Origin: an uncultured bacterium
Lineage (GTDB): Bacteria > Patescibacteriota > Saccharimonadia > Saccharimonadales > Saccharimonadaceae
Assembly (NCBI GenBank): GCA_937863415.1
Contig: CALMFC010000005.1
Span: forward strand, 186,001 to 250,000
Length of the DNA: 64,000 bases
Reading direction: 5' to 3'
Shown here: positions 1-10,101 of the stretch, one piece after another
Layout of the letters: the number at the start of each line of letters is the position of its first letter
Numbering within the stretch: position 1 is the first letter of the stretch
Made by a program: the position numbers and the translations under genes
The notes under the pieces: generated by a model
Told to the model about the DNA's origin: nothing
Databases searched by the model: none
The model's input: only the letters and a program-made list of their open reading frames with translations

Positions 1-161
1 AAGATACCGAAGAGCTAACCGAAATCGCTAACGAAACACCACCAAAACAACACAAAAAAGCTACCGCCAAAGCGCGCGAAAAGGTAGCCCGCGAAGGAAA
101 CATTACACGCATCGTTGCCAAGGACACGTCTCCAAAGAAATCTAACAAGGAGAAATCATGA
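1..161 (+). CDS. C-terminal end of a probable YidC/Oxa1 membrane insertase (partial)
   Basis: An open frame starting at base 3 runs off the left edge and ends at a TGA that overlaps the next start codon (ATGA). The visible 52 residues are a polar tail rich in Lys, Arg, Glu and Ala, with no domain of its own. The assignment rests on context: the next gene is Jag, and yidC normally sits directly upstream of jag and has a basic C-terminal tail that can contact the ribosome. No membrane segment is visible in the fragment, so this is a contextual call only. Confidence 0.45.
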   Translation, partial: DTEELTEIANETPPKQHKKATAKAREKVAREGNITRIVAKDTSPKKSNKEKS

Positions 162-619
162 ACCGAGAAGAATCAATTGTATTTGCGCAAAAATATTTAG
201 AAGATTTGTTGTCGTTCTTTGGTGCTAACCTAACCGTATCATCAACCTGCGAAGATGACGTGATTGAATTGTCTGTGCCATCTAACGAGCTAAACAGTTT
301 GCTGATTGGTCGTAATGCCGAAACCCTGCGCAGTATGCAATACATTGTATCGACAGTTCTGCGCAACAAAGATGCCACGTTAACTCGCGTTAATATTGAT
401 ATTGCTGACTACAAAAAGCAGCGTGCAGAACGCGTTGCAGCTGAAGCCCGCGAATGGATCGAGGAAGTTCGTCGAACTGGTGATTCGTATGTCGCCAACC
501 TGAACGCAGCTGATCGACGTATCGTCCATCACGTTGCTAGCGAATACAGCGATATCCGCACTTTTTCTGAAGGCGAAGGCCGTGAACGTCGTATTACGAT
601 TGCCCAAGCAAGCAGTTAA
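158..619 (+). CDS. jag: Jag/KhpB-like RNA-binding protein (KH + R3H)
   Basis: A 153-residue protein with a type II KH-like domain (about residues 25-80, with LLIGRNAETLRSMQYIVS as the GXXG-type loop and following helix) and an R3H domain (about 90-150; RRIVHH supplies the Arg-x3-His motif). The family binds RNA and influences envelope synthesis and division in other bacteria. The N-terminal Jag_N domain found in many Firmicutes is absent, so this is the short form. The start overlaps the upstream stop by 4 bp, with an AAGGAG ribosome site just before it, so it is translationally coupled to the upstream gene. The usual rpmH-rnpA-yidC-jag order is broken here: rpmH is about 15 kb away on the other strand. 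Confidence 0.88.
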   Translation: MNREESIVFAQKYLEDLLSFFGANLTVSSTCEDDVIELSVPSNELNSLLIGRNAETLRSMQYIVSTVLRNKDATLTRVNIDIADYKKQRAERVAAEAREWIEEVRRTGDSYVANLNAADRRIVHHVASEYSDIRTFSEGEGRERRITIAQASS

Positions 620-632
620 ATAAATTCTATTA

Positions 633-664
633 TTGACAGCTTTTTTTCATGATATACTCAGATT
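633..664 (+). promoter_or_regulatory. Promoter for the 665 gene, near-leaderless
   Basis: TTGACA at 633-638 and TATACT at 653-658 (14-bp spacer, short) lie just before the ATG at 665, with only 6 nt between the -10 box and the start codon. No Shine-Dalgarno site is present. This is one of many cases in the window where transcription should begin at or within a few bases of the ATG. Confidence 0.5.
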
Positions 665-1276
665 ATGAAAAAATTATCCAAAACAAAAATAGTCGCACTA
701 TCAATCATCGTACTACTGTTATTAGTAGCAGCCATATTCATTATTTCGATACCAATTATCAGCAATCTTGAACATACACGGTTTACAGAATTAGATACTA
801 GCCAGCGTAGTATATACGACGAAATCGTGAAGGCTTCGGATAATGCAGAAAAATGGGATTACACAGCAGGCTGTACGCAAATATATACAGGTCCATGGCC
901 AACTGGTGAATATACATGCTCTACAGTTATCTCTACATCAAAAGAAACTACATCTGTTGATCAATTAAACGCCTTGCAGACTAAATATTACCCAGTAGTT
1001 AACAATAGTGATAAACTTCGTCAAACTTCCGAACTAGACATACAAAGTCCAGAAGATTTTGGTAAGAAATTTGTAACTAGCGGTGTTCAACGCAACTATA
1101 CCGACAAATCTAGTGGAGTTGATTGTATATTCCGATTAATCTTGGGGCAAACCAAACCTAGTTTAGACAATAGTATCGAAGGTTCAACAATTAAGGATGG
1201 TATCGGCATCACTCGAATAAGTTTATCTTGCGAAAATAAATCTAGTGAGGCTTGGTTTAATCTAATCGAACGTTAG
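665..1276 (+). CDS. Membrane-anchored extracytoplasmic protein of unknown function
   Basis: 203 residues. A basic start (MKKLSKTK) is followed by one strong hydrophobic segment (about residues 11-33) and a soluble remainder with Cys pairs that could form disulfides (AGCTQ, YTCST, VDCIF, LSCEN). The layout fits a signal anchor with an extracytoplasmic domain. No family is recognised. The gene ends tail-to-tail with the SGNH hydrolase gene, overlapping by 4 bp. Confidence 0.7.
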   Translation: MKKLSKTKIVALSIIVLLLLVAAIFIISIPIISNLEHTRFTELDTSQRSIYDEIVKASDNAEKWDYTAGCTQIYTGPWPTGEYTCSTVISTSKETTSVDQLNALQTKYYPVVNNSDKLRQTSELDIQSPEDFGKKFVTSGVQRNYTDKSSGVDCIFRLILGQTKPSLDNSIEGSTIKDGIGITRISLSCENKSSEAWFNLIER

Positions 1277-3870
1277 TTTTGACGTTTCTTTAGTAAAATT
1301 ATCATTATACCGATTAAAACTAATACACTCGATAAAATAACCGGAAAAATATTCCATTCTTTATCAGAATTGGACTTCGCCTGAATAGTGTCCTGATCAC
1401 CAAGCACTTCTGTTTTATTTGTAGGACTTGTAGTGTGGTTGTCATCCGAGCTTATCTTATTTTGCTCTTGGGCTGTGGTATGGCTAGATGTTAAAGTGGT
1501 TTTATTATTTGAGCTTAAGTTATTCGCAGGGTCAGGTTCAATATCAGTCTCTGGTTCTGGCATATCGTAAGCAAAAACTTGATACAAATCAATTGATTCA
1601 TTAGAAAATGATGTGCCATATAGGTTAAATGTGTGAAAGCCTGGTTCTAAATCGATTGACAAATTAATCGACTGGTTAAATGACCCGTCATCGTTAGCTT
1701 GATATGTACCAACTGTCTGCTCGGTAGAGGCAACCGTTACTACAACGTCTGAATCCGGAGCAAACGTATGCTCGGGTAGAGATAGAACTTTGTGAGCCTC
1801 GTCAGCATCGTCATCTGCGACAAAGGTTGTGCTTATTTGTCGTGGATAGTTATGGTAAACGTCCGGTACCCAATATTCACTAGGCTCTGGCGGTAATGTC
1901 GACACTGGGCATATTATTAAATTATCTGAACAATAGTTATAGTTTGCTAAATTCGAGACAAAATTCGATATTGTCGATGCAATCCTAGCATGGCCCAGTG
2001 TATTTGGATGAAAGCTCTCGTTTCCGATTAATTTTAACCATCCAAGCTTATCGATTAGTGCCGAATCGTCACCCAGTCGGATAGCGTTCATAGCGCTAGG
2101 TTTATTGCCACATAGGGCCGAGCTACCCAAACTATTTTCGATATCTACGTACCCTACGCCAGCTGTTGCAGCAGCTGATTTAATAACCTGATTAAGATAG
2201 TGGACGCCTTCGTTAATAAATCGACGTTCGTCTGCGTTCAGCAAATATCCAGTCAAACCACCACAATCATTAGGTTCATATATTAATTTTGGATACCCAA
2301 TAACTAATATTCTGGAATCTGGTGAGTTGTTATGAATCGAACGGTAAGTCCGCACCAGCTTGTCATATATTGATTTTATTTCTACTGCCGTCTTCTCTCT
2401 TCCCATAGCAGTACCCGCCCAACTACAAGTATCGGGACCTAAGCAAGCCTTCAATTTATCCGAGAAATCAATGTCGTTTCCGCCAATTCCAAGTGTAATT
2501 ATTACTGGGTGATATTTTGATACAAAGCTTTCTTGGTGAATTTGACCAGGAAAGAACAGGTCAGCAGAAGATTGCTGCAATTTATACTTATCAAAGACAG
2601 TGAGCTTAGGAGAATAACTATTAATCCTAGAGGACTGACCCCAATATATGTCGTCGTCCCCAACTACATCATCCATAACCGCTCCCGAACAGGCGACGCT
2701 GCGAACAAAGTTCATATCAAACTTTTGCATTCTGGCCAAGATAAGCGGATACGAGTTATTACTAATATGACATTTATCAAAACCCGTGTTGGTATTAGGT
2801 AAATACTCACTATCCAGTTCAGCCCCCTCTCCACTACTGAAAGAATCACCTAGCGCCAAATAATCCAAAGTTAAACCACCATAACCACTCGCACGTAATT
2901 CGATCTTGCGTGGACCAACCGTCCAAGAGGTTGCGAAAAAGCTGAGCGAATCACCGCTCGAGCTAAAGACTGGATTATACGCCTCGTGAAAGTTATCGAT
3001 AAAGCCAAAATCAATCGGTGAGGTTGGACAAGAGTTAGACAGCGGCTTCATAGTTTGATCCATTCGCTGAGGGGTTAATAATTCACCACACTCATCATTA
3101 ACTTCATATACCGTAAGTCGGACGTTTCGCCCCATCTCGGCAACAAATTTACCGTCATTGCTAACAGCAAACTCAATCATTGGATCAAACCCATGCCAAT
3201 ACAAATACGTATTGCCTGTTATATATTTCATTGAAAGCGTATCTATATCCAGCAACCCAACACCCCTCTCGCGTAGTTCAACGGCCAAATAACGACCGTT
3301 GTCTGACCCCGTAAAACTTACGACCGGCCAATAATAGCCGTTTGTATCCTTTAATTCGTATGACGGGTTGGCGTAATTAAATGAATAGCTAACCGATAAA
3401 TTACTAGGGTTTACATGACGTTCTAAACGACTAGAAAAGTTTTTGTATACTATCAAACCAAATACAATTCCGTTCACTTTGTGCTGAAGCATCACCAGCG
3501 TGTCTGTTTGTGGCAAATATGTACAGGTGCTGGAATCACAATTAATACTTAGTGGGTACATCAACTTATCATTCCTAAAACTAACAGCAACTCCATACCG
3601 TGAATAGGTAGCAAATGACATATTTTCGCCATGTATCGTACAGGCATTTACGGTGTATGATAAACTGGATATATTGATGTCCGAATAATCAACTGGACAG
3701 TACATCGATCTATAGACGTCGTTCATACTTGTGGGCTGTGAACTACCTAGTGTTGGTTTTGATCTTGTCCAAGAAATAGTATTAACCTCTGCGCCCGCCA
3801 CAGAAGAAATGGCCGCCCCTACAGATAAAATAGTCACTAGACCGATTATCAAAAACAAAAGTCGCTTCAT
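1273..3870 (-). CDS. Secreted, membrane-anchored SGNH/GDSL hydrolase
   Basis: 865 residues from the ATG at 3870, chosen because GGGGG lies 5 nt upstream (a GTG two codons earlier would place the ribosome site inside the gene). A signal peptide occupies residues 1-28. A region of about 300 residues, apparently beta-rich, precedes the catalytic domain. SGNH blocks are visible: LALGDSFSSGEG (nucleophile Ser, about residue 340), the IITLGIGGNDID block (about 460) and SFHPNTLGHARIA with the catalytic Asp/His-type HPN (about 625). A beta-rich domain, a Ser/Thr/Asn-rich linker and a C-terminal membrane helix (about 838-860) followed by KKRQN anchor it. The family hydrolyses esters or acyl/acetyl groups; the substrate is unknown, with surface glycan or lipid plausible. 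Confidence 0.85.
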   Translation of the reverse strand: MKRLLFLIIGLVTILSVGAAISSVAGAEVNTISWTRSKPTLGSSQPTSMNDVYRSMYCPVDYSDINISSLSYTVNACTIHGENMSFATYSRYGVAVSFRNDKLMYPLSINCDSSTCTYLPQTDTLVMLQHKVNGIVFGLIVYKNFSSRLERHVNPSNLSVSYSFNYANPSYELKDTNGYYWPVVSFTGSDNGRYLAVELRERGVGLLDIDTLSMKYITGNTYLYWHGFDPMIEFAVSNDGKFVAEMGRNVRLTVYEVNDECGELLTPQRMDQTMKPLSNSCPTSPIDFGFIDNFHEAYNPVFSSSGDSLSFFATSWTVGPRKIELRASGYGGLTLDYLALGDSFSSGEGAELDSEYLPNTNTGFDKCHISNNSYPLILARMQKFDMNFVRSVACSGAVMDDVVGDDDIYWGQSSRINSYSPKLTVFDKYKLQQSSADLFFPGQIHQESFVSKYHPVIITLGIGGNDIDFSDKLKACLGPDTCSWAGTAMGREKTAVEIKSIYDKLVRTYRSIHNNSPDSRILVIGYPKLIYEPNDCGGLTGYLLNADERRFINEGVHYLNQVIKSAAATAGVGYVDIENSLGSSALCGNKPSAMNAIRLGDDSALIDKLGWLKLIGNESFHPNTLGHARIASTISNFVSNLANYNYCSDNLIICPVSTLPPEPSEYWVPDVYHNYPRQISTTFVADDDADEAHKVLSLPEHTFAPDSDVVVTVASTEQTVGTYQANDDGSFNQSINLSIDLEPGFHTFNLYGTSFSNESIDLYQVFAYDMPEPETDIEPDPANNLSSNNKTTLTSSHTTAQEQNKISSDDNHTTSPTNKTEVLGDQDTIQAKSNSDKEWNIFPVILSSVLVLIGIMIILLKKRQN

Positions 3871-3984
3871 ATTCACCCCCGTTCGTATTTTGATATTTTA
3901 TATATTATATTCTAAGCTTAATCTAAGCAAGTGTTTTGTATTAAAAATCTCTTAAAACACTAGCGCTATCAGTGGTCAGTCTGG

Positions 3985-3990
3985 TATAAT
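3985..3990 (+). promoter_or_regulatory. Extended -10 promoter for the giant surface protein
   Basis: TGGTATAAT places a consensus -10 hexamer at 3985-3990 with the extended TG. No convincing -35 is seen. A short leader of about 17 nt carries the AAAAGGGGAA ribosome site. Confidence 0.55.
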
Positions 3991-4013
3991 TCAATCATAT
4001 AAAAGGGGAACGA

Positions 4014-7000
4014 GTGAAACGCTCAAGTACAGGGGTCAAACGGACACATCTAAAAACAAATCTGACATTTCGAAAAATATATCGAAATTTAGGTCTGTTC
4101 GTTAGTACCCTATCCTACCCTATTATTCTGCTGAATAAACGCGTTATTCGGCCATTTCAGAAGCGATTGTCGAGGAAATGGCAATGGTATAGACGATGGC
4201 GGCGCTGGCAATATCGTCCTCATGCATACATAACGGTTCTGGTACCCGTTGCTTTTATGTTGGTCGCAGTTATCGCGTTTGACATGAAAGGCGTTTTTGC
4301 AGCCACTATTTCATCGAACTGGACGTTTACTAACCCGGCTGATTACAACTACGACAATACGGCCATTGATATCACAGGTACTAACGCCAAATTAAAGGCT
4401 CAAAACTACACATCGGATGCTAATACGGCTGCGTTATATCATATGGATGAAATTAACGGCACAACAATTACCGATTCATCATCAAATGGCAACAACGGAA
4501 CACTTGTTGGCGCAGCTACTTTTACACCAGGACGTTTGAATAATGCTTTGTCGCTCGATGGCACCAGTATGTTCGCATCAATCCCCGACTCGTCATCACT
4601 AACTCTAGCTGGTAGCCAAACACTCGAGGCTAATGTTAAGTTCAACACACCGTTTTCAACTAGTTCAGAACAAGACCAAGGAATTATCGATAAGGGTAGT
4701 TATCGTCTGTACTACGACCGAACCTCAGGACGAATCAATTACGAAATCGCTAACAGCTCAGCCAACACTTGGGTTAAACGAGCCGGTAGTGGCATTAATG
4801 GTAGCTGGGATTTAAACGGTAAAACCGCTGTCCAAGCGACCGTAACCGTAGGTGGTGATAAATATGCTGGTTTAGGATTAAGTGTTGGTGATGCCGAAGT
4901 TTGGCGATTTCACAGTGGTTCGTGGAGTAAAGTTGGTGGTGACGGTATCAATAACAGCTGGGCTGATCAAACCTACGAAAATGTGTATTCACTTACCGTA
5001 AATGGAACGATTTTATATGCCGGACTAGGTTTGACAGCTGGTGATGCCGAAGTGTGGAGTTGTGACACTAGTACCGGATGTTTAAACTGGTCAAAAGTTG
5101 GTGGTGATGGATTTAACGGCAGCTGGGGTGTAAATACTTTCGAATCGGTCTTTGCCTTGACAAGTTATGGCGGCGATGTTTATGCGGGCCTGGGTCAGAC
5201 TGTTGGCGATGCCGAAGTGTGGCGATACGATTCTGGTGGTAACTGGACCAAGATTGGTGGCGATGGCGTAAATGGTAGCTGGAATACAGTTTATGAATCT
5301 GTTAGATCACTGGTTAGCGACGGTGCTGGCGGATTATATGCTGGTATTGGTGATACAGCTGGTGATGCGGCAGTGTATCGTTGGAACGGTAGCACTTGGA
5401 CCAAAGTTGGTGGCGATGGCGTAAACGGTAGCTGGGCATCAGCTGATAATATCGAATATGTCCAAAGTTTAGATTATTTTGGTGGCAAACTGTATGCCGG
5501 TACAGGAATATCAACTGGTGATGCCGATGTTTGGCAATATAGCGGTGGGTCTTGGACCAAAATTGGTGGCGATGGTATTAACGGTGGTTGGGCTGCCAGT
5601 ACATACGAAGGTATTGGATCACTAACCAACGACGGTACTAGTTTGTACGCTGGAACAGGTACTGGTAATGGCGACGGTGAAGTCTGGAAGTTTACAAGCG
5701 GTAGCTGGACCAAACTGGGTGGCGATGGCGTTAACGGTAGCTGGCCAACGGCTCGCGGTGATGCGGTATACGCCATGCAATATAGTGGCGGTAAACTAAA
5801 TGTTGGTTTATATGATTCAGCTGGTGATGCCCTCTTTTACGAATGGGACGGTAGCAACTGGACTCAAATTGGTGGAGGATACTATAACAACAGCTGGGGA
5901 TTCTATGGATTACAAAGCGTCGAATCTGCGACGACCTACAACGACAAATTATATATGGGTACAGGTGTCAGCGTTGCTGGTAATGCGCTGGTTTGGGAGT
6001 TTGATGGCAACAGCTGGACTAAGGTTGGTGGACAGGGTCTTCGTGGCAGCTGGGCCCAAGACACTTATGAAAACGTTTATTCACTGCAACAATACAATGG
6101 TAATTTATATGCTGGTCTAGGAACATCGGCTAACGACGGTGAGGTTTGGAAATATGACGGTACATCTTGGACGCAAGTTGGTGGCGATAGTTTAAATAAC
6201 GGATGGGGCGCAGGGTACGAGGCAGTTTGGATATTAACTGTCTTTGACGGCAAGCTATATGCTGGACTTGGTAACAGCGCAAATGATGCTGAGGTTTGGG
6301 CGTGGGATGGCAGTAACTGGACCAAGGTAGGCGGTGATGGCGTAGGTGGTGGCTGGTCAACTAACCACGAGGCTGTTATGTCGATGACTGTCTATAACGG
6401 CGAATTGTATGCTGGTTTAGGTACTAGCACAAACGACTCAGAAGTCTGGAAGTACGATGGATCAACTTGGACACAGGTTGGTGGTGATGGCGTAGCTAGC
6501 AGCTGGAATGGTCATTACGAAGAAGTTGATATTTTGCGTATCTATAACGGTAAATTGTATGCAGGTTTAGGTGCTGGGGCGGGTGACGCTGAAGTTTGGG
6601 AATACGATGGATCAACCTGGACTTTAGTTGGTGGAAGTGACGTCAATAATTCATGGACTAGTGGAACCTATGAACGAATCAGGTCAATGGCTGTTTATAA
6701 CGGACAGCTGTATGTTGGAACTGGTGATTCAGCTGGTGACGGCGAAGTTTGGGCTTGGAACGGGACAACTTGGGTTCAAATGGGCGGCGACAGTATTAAT
6801 GATAGCTGGGGTTCAACGATAGAATACGTCGGTTCATTAATTGATTATCACGGCAGGTTGTATGCTGGTACTGGTGTCAGCGCTAATGCTGATGCAATGG
6901 TCTATTCAATCGGTGATAATGCCTACCTAGCGGGAACTGCAACCACCCAAGACACAAACTGGCATCATATCGCCGCCACCTATAACGGACTGACAATGAA

Positions 7001-10000
7001 GTTGTATGTCGATGGCGTCGAAAATGCTTCAACTAACAAATCTGTCGTACCACCTGATAATAATATCGATCTTAGAATCGGTAGCACCTACGGTAGCGGT
7101 GGTCGTGGTGAAACCCAAGGCTATTTTGGTGGTCTAATTGATGAAGTGCGCCTAAGTTCAAATGTGCGGACTGACTTTACGTCTAAGCCATATGTAACAA
7201 CCAAAAAGACTATTAGCCTGGTAAATCCTATCTTTACATCTGGTGTTCAGGCGTTCACGGCATTTACAACTAACGAAGCTACAAATGGCGGAACAATTAC
7301 CTATCGATTAAGTACAGATGGTGGTAGTACTTGGATTTATTGGGATACACTAACATCAAACTGGATTACGTCTGGCTCAATTAATCAAGCGAACTCCAGC
7401 GCCGAGGTTAACTCGCACATCACCAGCGTGCCCGTAACATTTGGAGGTTTGATTTGGCAAGCAATTTTCGATTCTGACGGCAACCAACAAGTTACTTTAA
7501 ACTCTGTTAATGTCGACGCTCAAACTGATACGAATGCGCCTGATTCGAATGCCGCCAATATCACCGCCCTACGTTCATCAGGAGGGGCAGCTCTTGCCTC
7601 AAACGACTGGACCAATGGTGCTTCGCCTTACTTTAGCTGGGACCCAGCTATCGACTCGGGTGCTGGAATATACGGCTACTGTCTGTATCTAGGGCTAGAT
7701 AACACGGCTGATCCAGCAACCACCAAGGGGCTATTAGGCACTAGCCTCAAAGACACCGGTAACCACTGTCAATTTATTACGCCAAACACCAATATCGATT
7801 TAGGTGCATTAGGAGTTATGGCTAGCCCAATGACAACCTCAACTAGTCCGTATTATCTGGTTGTTGAAGCGATAGACAAAGCCGGCAACACCTACCCTAC
7901 CACGACAACATTTCATTTTAGGTTCGACAACACGCCTCCACTAAACCCCGGTTTCATTAGCGGCCCATCTGGATTTATCAACACCAAAGACGCTACCTTG
8001 ACCTGGCCAACTAGTGGCGGTCAGTCAGCAAGCGACGGTGCATCCGGTGTTGCTGGGTTACAGTACAAAATCGAAGGTGGATCGTGGTATGGCGACTCAC
8101 ACACTGGCACGGGCGACATAAGCGACCTACTGGCCAACGACGGCTCTTACCAAACAGTGCCTACGCCAGATTATAATGACATTGCTGAGGGCACCAATAC
8201 GGTCTACTTCCGCACCTGGGATAACGCCGGAAATATTTCAGTTGGAACGGTAAGTGCAGCTCTCAAGATTAACACCAACGGATCGCCATCTGAACCTCTT
8301 AACCTAACCGCTACTCCAACCACAAATACAGCTAACTCGTTCTCGTTTAGCTGGAGTGACCCAGCCAGCTTTGTTGGCTCGGCAAGCAGCCTAAACTACT
8401 GTTATACTGTCAACGTCTTGCCGTCGGCAATAACATGTAACTTTACTGGTAACGGTATCAAGTCACTCCCAACCGGACCATACGCCACTCAGCCGGGTCT
8501 AAACACCCTGTATGTAGTCGCCAAAGACGAATCCAGCAATATAAACTACGCCAGTTATGCAGCGATTAACTTCACAGCTAACACCTCAGCACCAGGCATC
8601 CCTGGTAATGTTGATATCGTAGACGTATCGATCAAATCAACTTCAAAATGGCGCCTTGCAATAACTTGGGATACACCAACTAATGTCGGCGATGGCATAT
8701 CTAGTTACAAGATATACCGTTCGATAAACGGTACGACATTTAACATTGCCGGAACCAGTTCAAGTACAACCTACATCGATGCAGGCCTAACCCAGATTCC
8801 GTATTATTATCGCGTCGTTGCTTGTGACAGCACCAACAACTGTAGCGCTAATAGTTCGGTTGTATCGATGATTCCTACCGGTAAATTCACAGAACCAGCT
8901 AATCTAATCGGTGAACCAGCCGCTAGCAACATAACAACTAAACGGGCCGTGGTTCAATGGACAACAGACCGTAACAGTGACTCAAAGATAGCCCTAGGAA
9001 CATCAAGTGGCCACTATGGACAAGCTGAAATTGGTAATTCTGACCAAGTCGTAATTCACGACATTCAACTAGATAACCTGGCTGCAGGAACTACTTATTA
9101 CTACGTTGTGAAATGGACCGACACGGATGGTAACACGGGCATTAGCCAAGAACACACCTTTACAACTAAACCTGCTCCAGTTATCAAAGAAATAGCTGCG
9201 ACAAGAGTTGGTCTAAGTAGCGCCGTGATTGGGTTTACGTCAGTTGGATCAACCAAGGTTAATCTGTATTACGGTGAAAGTGATTCGTTTGGCGGTTTAC
9301 AGTCAGTTAACACATCGTCTGCCGAAACCCCTTATAGCATGGAACTTGACGGACTAAAAGACGGCACAAAATATTATTACATGTTAAGTGCTTTTGATAG
9401 CGAAGGTAGCGAATACAAAGGAAATATATTCTCGTTCACTACCCCACCAAGACCACATATTTCAAATTTACGATTTGAGCCGATAGAAGGTGAGCCAACC
9501 AGCACCCAAAGTATAACCTGGACAACCAACGTACCTAGCACTTCAACCATCACATATGGCAAGGTTGGATCAGGTGGAACTGATGTTTTGAACTCCGAAC
9601 TAACCAAAGAACACAAGATCATCATATCTGGACTAGAGGATGACAGCGACTACTTCTTGGTGGCAAGAGGCCGTGATGCGGATGGAAACTTGGCTGTGTC
9701 TGATTCACAAAGATTTAGAACTGCGCTTGATACTAGACCTCCAGTTATTTCAAACGTTACTATCGAAACGTCGATTCGTGGAACCGGGTCTGAAGCCAGA
9801 GGTCAAGTAATTGTGTCGTGGCGAACCGATGAACCGTCAACCAGCCAAGTAGGATATGCAGACGGTAGTACCGCAACCGTATTCAACAACAAAACCAGCG
9901 AAGATACTCAACGCACAACCGAACATATCGTAGTACTATCCAACCTGCCAACATCAAAGGTCTACAGCATCCAGGCAATATCGTACGACAAGTCACGCAA

Positions 10001-10100
10001 TATGGGTGTTAGCGATCCACAAACCTCAATTGTTGGGCGCGCCAACGAGAGTGTTCTAACGATTATCCTTAATGCACTGCAGAGAGTGTTTGGTTTGTAA
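4014..10100 (+). CDS. Giant surface protein: LamG domain interrupted by 14 propeller-type repeats, then FN3-like domains
   Basis: 2028 residues from a GTG at 4014 preceded by AAAAGGGGAA. The first 70 residues are very basic; a signal/anchor helix follows (71-90) with a likely signal-peptidase site after VFA (96). From about 140 to 250 lies the first half of a concanavalin/LamG-like domain (YHMDEINGTTITDSS, GRLNNALSLDG). It is followed by 14 repeats of about 49 residues with the core LYAGLGxSxGDAEVW and WTKVGGDGVNGSW (about 255-972), then by the second half of the LamG fold (WHHIAATYNGLTMKLYVDG, GLIDEVRLSS). The rest (about 1070-2010) has Ig/FN3-like beta domains with WDNAGN-type and TTYYYV-type strands. 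No sortase motif or C-terminal anchor is visible. It probably acts in adhesion to a host cell or surface. The following ABC genes may be co-transcribed. Confidence 0.85.
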   Translation: MKRSSTGVKRTHLKTNLTFRKIYRNLGLFVSTLSYPIILLNKRVIRPFQKRLSRKWQWYRRWRRWQYRPHAYITVLVPVAFMLVAVIAFDMKGVFAATISSNWTFTNPADYNYDNTAIDITGTNAKLKAQNYTSDANTAALYHMDEINGTTITDSSSNGNNGTLVGAATFTPGRLNNALSLDGTSMFASIPDSSSLTLAGSQTLEANVKFNTPFSTSSEQDQGIIDKGSYRLYYDRTSGRINYEIANSSANTWVKRAGSGINGSWDLNGKTAVQATVTVGGDKYAGLGLSVGDAEVWRFHSGSWSKVGGDGINNSWADQTYENVYSLTVNGTILYAGLGLTAGDAEVWSCDTSTGCLNWSKVGGDGFNGSWGVNTFESVFALTSYGGDVYAGLGQTVGDAEVWRYDSGGNWTKIGGDGVNGSWNTVYESVRSLVSDGAGGLYAGIGDTAGDAAVYRWNGSTWTKVGGDGVNGSWASADNIEYVQSLDYFGGKLYAGTGISTGDADVWQYSGGSWTKIGGDGINGGWAASTYEGIGSLTNDGTSLYAGTGTGNGDGEVWKFTSGSWTKLGGDGVNGSWPTARGDAVYAMQYSGGKLNVGLYDSAGDALFYEWDGSNWTQIGGGYYNNSWGFYGLQSVESATTYNDKLYMGTGVSVAGNALVWEFDGNSWTKVGGQGLRGSWAQDTYENVYSLQQYNGNLYAGLGTSANDGEVWKYDGTSWTQVGGDSLNNGWGAGYEAVWILTVFDGKLYAGLGNSANDAEVWAWDGSNWTKVGGDGVGGGWSTNHEAVMSMTVYNGELYAGLGTSTNDSEVWKYDGSTWTQVGGDGVASSWNGHYEEVDILRIYNGKLYAGLGAGAGDAEVWEYDGSTWTLVGGSDVNNSWTSGTYERIRSMAVYNGQLYVGTGDSAGDGEVWAWNGTTWVQMGGDSINDSWGSTIEYVGSLIDYHGRLYAGTGVSANADAMVYSIGDNAYLAGTATTQDTNWHHIAATYNGLTMKLYVDGVENASTNKSVVPPDNNIDLRIGSTYGSGGRGETQGYFGGLIDEVRLSSNVRTDFTSKPYVTTKKTISLVNPIFTSGVQAFTAFTTNEATNGGTITYRLSTDGGSTWIYWDTLTSNWITSGSINQANSSAEVNSHITSVPVTFGGLIWQAIFDSDGNQQVTLNSVNVDAQTDTNAPDSNAANITALRSSGGAALASNDWTNGASPYFSWDPAIDSGAGIYGYCLYLGLDNTADPATTKGLLGTSLKDTGNHCQFITPNTNIDLGALGVMASPMTTSTSPYYLVVEAIDKAGNTYPTTTTFHFRFDNTPPLNPGFISGPSGFINTKDATLTWPTSGGQSASDGASGVAGLQYKIEGGSWYGDSHTGTGDISDLLANDGSYQTVPTPDYNDIAEGTNTVYFRTWDNAGNISVGTVSAALKINTNGSPSEPLNLTATPTTNTANSFSFSWSDPASFVGSASSLNYCYTVNVLPSAITCNFTGNGIKSLPTGPYATQPGLNTLYVVAKDESSNINYASYAAINFTANTSAPGIPGNVDIVDVSIKSTSKWRLAITWDTPTNVGDGISSYKIYRSINGTTFNIAGTSSSTTYIDAGLTQIPYYYRVVACDSTNNCSANSSVVSMIPTGKFTEPANLIGEPAASNITTKRAVVQWTTDRNSDSKIALGTSSGHYGQAEIGNSDQVVIHDIQLDNLAAGTTYYYVVKWTDTDGNTGISQEHTFTTKPAPVIKEIAATRVGLSSAVIGFTSVGSTKVNLYYGESDSFGGLQSVNTSSAETPYSMELDGLKDGTKYYYMLSAFDSEGSEYKGNIFSFTTPPRPHISNLRFEPIEGEPTSTQSITWTTNVPSTSTITYGKVGSGGTDVLNSELTKEHKIIISGLEDDSDYFLVARGRDADGNLAVSDSQRFRTALDTRPPVISNVTIETSIRGTGSEARGQVIVSWRTDEPSTSQVGYADGSTATVFNNKTSEDTQRTTEHIVVLSNLPTSKVYSIQAISYDKSRNMGVSDPQTSIVGRANESVLTIILNALQRVFGL
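4780..6930 (+). repeat. Fourteen in-frame ~150-bp repeats in the surface protein gene
   Basis: Each unit encodes about 49 residues ending in a YAGLG-x4-GDAEVW block followed by a WTKVGGDG-type block. I count 14 YAG-type blocks; unit 7 (LNVGLYDSAGDALFY) and unit 8 (LYMGTGVSVAGNALVW) are the most divergent. Unit length matches one four-stranded beta-propeller blade, and 14 equals two seven-bladed propellers. DNA identity between units is uneven, so the array is not a recent slippage product. Confidence 0.85.
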
Positions 10101-10101
10101 T

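Noticed and set aside
5314-6360. Several long minus-strand frames opposite the surface protein repeats
   Set aside because: They are mirror frames of the repetitive coding sequence, with repeated low-complexity proteins and no starts or ribosome sites of their own.
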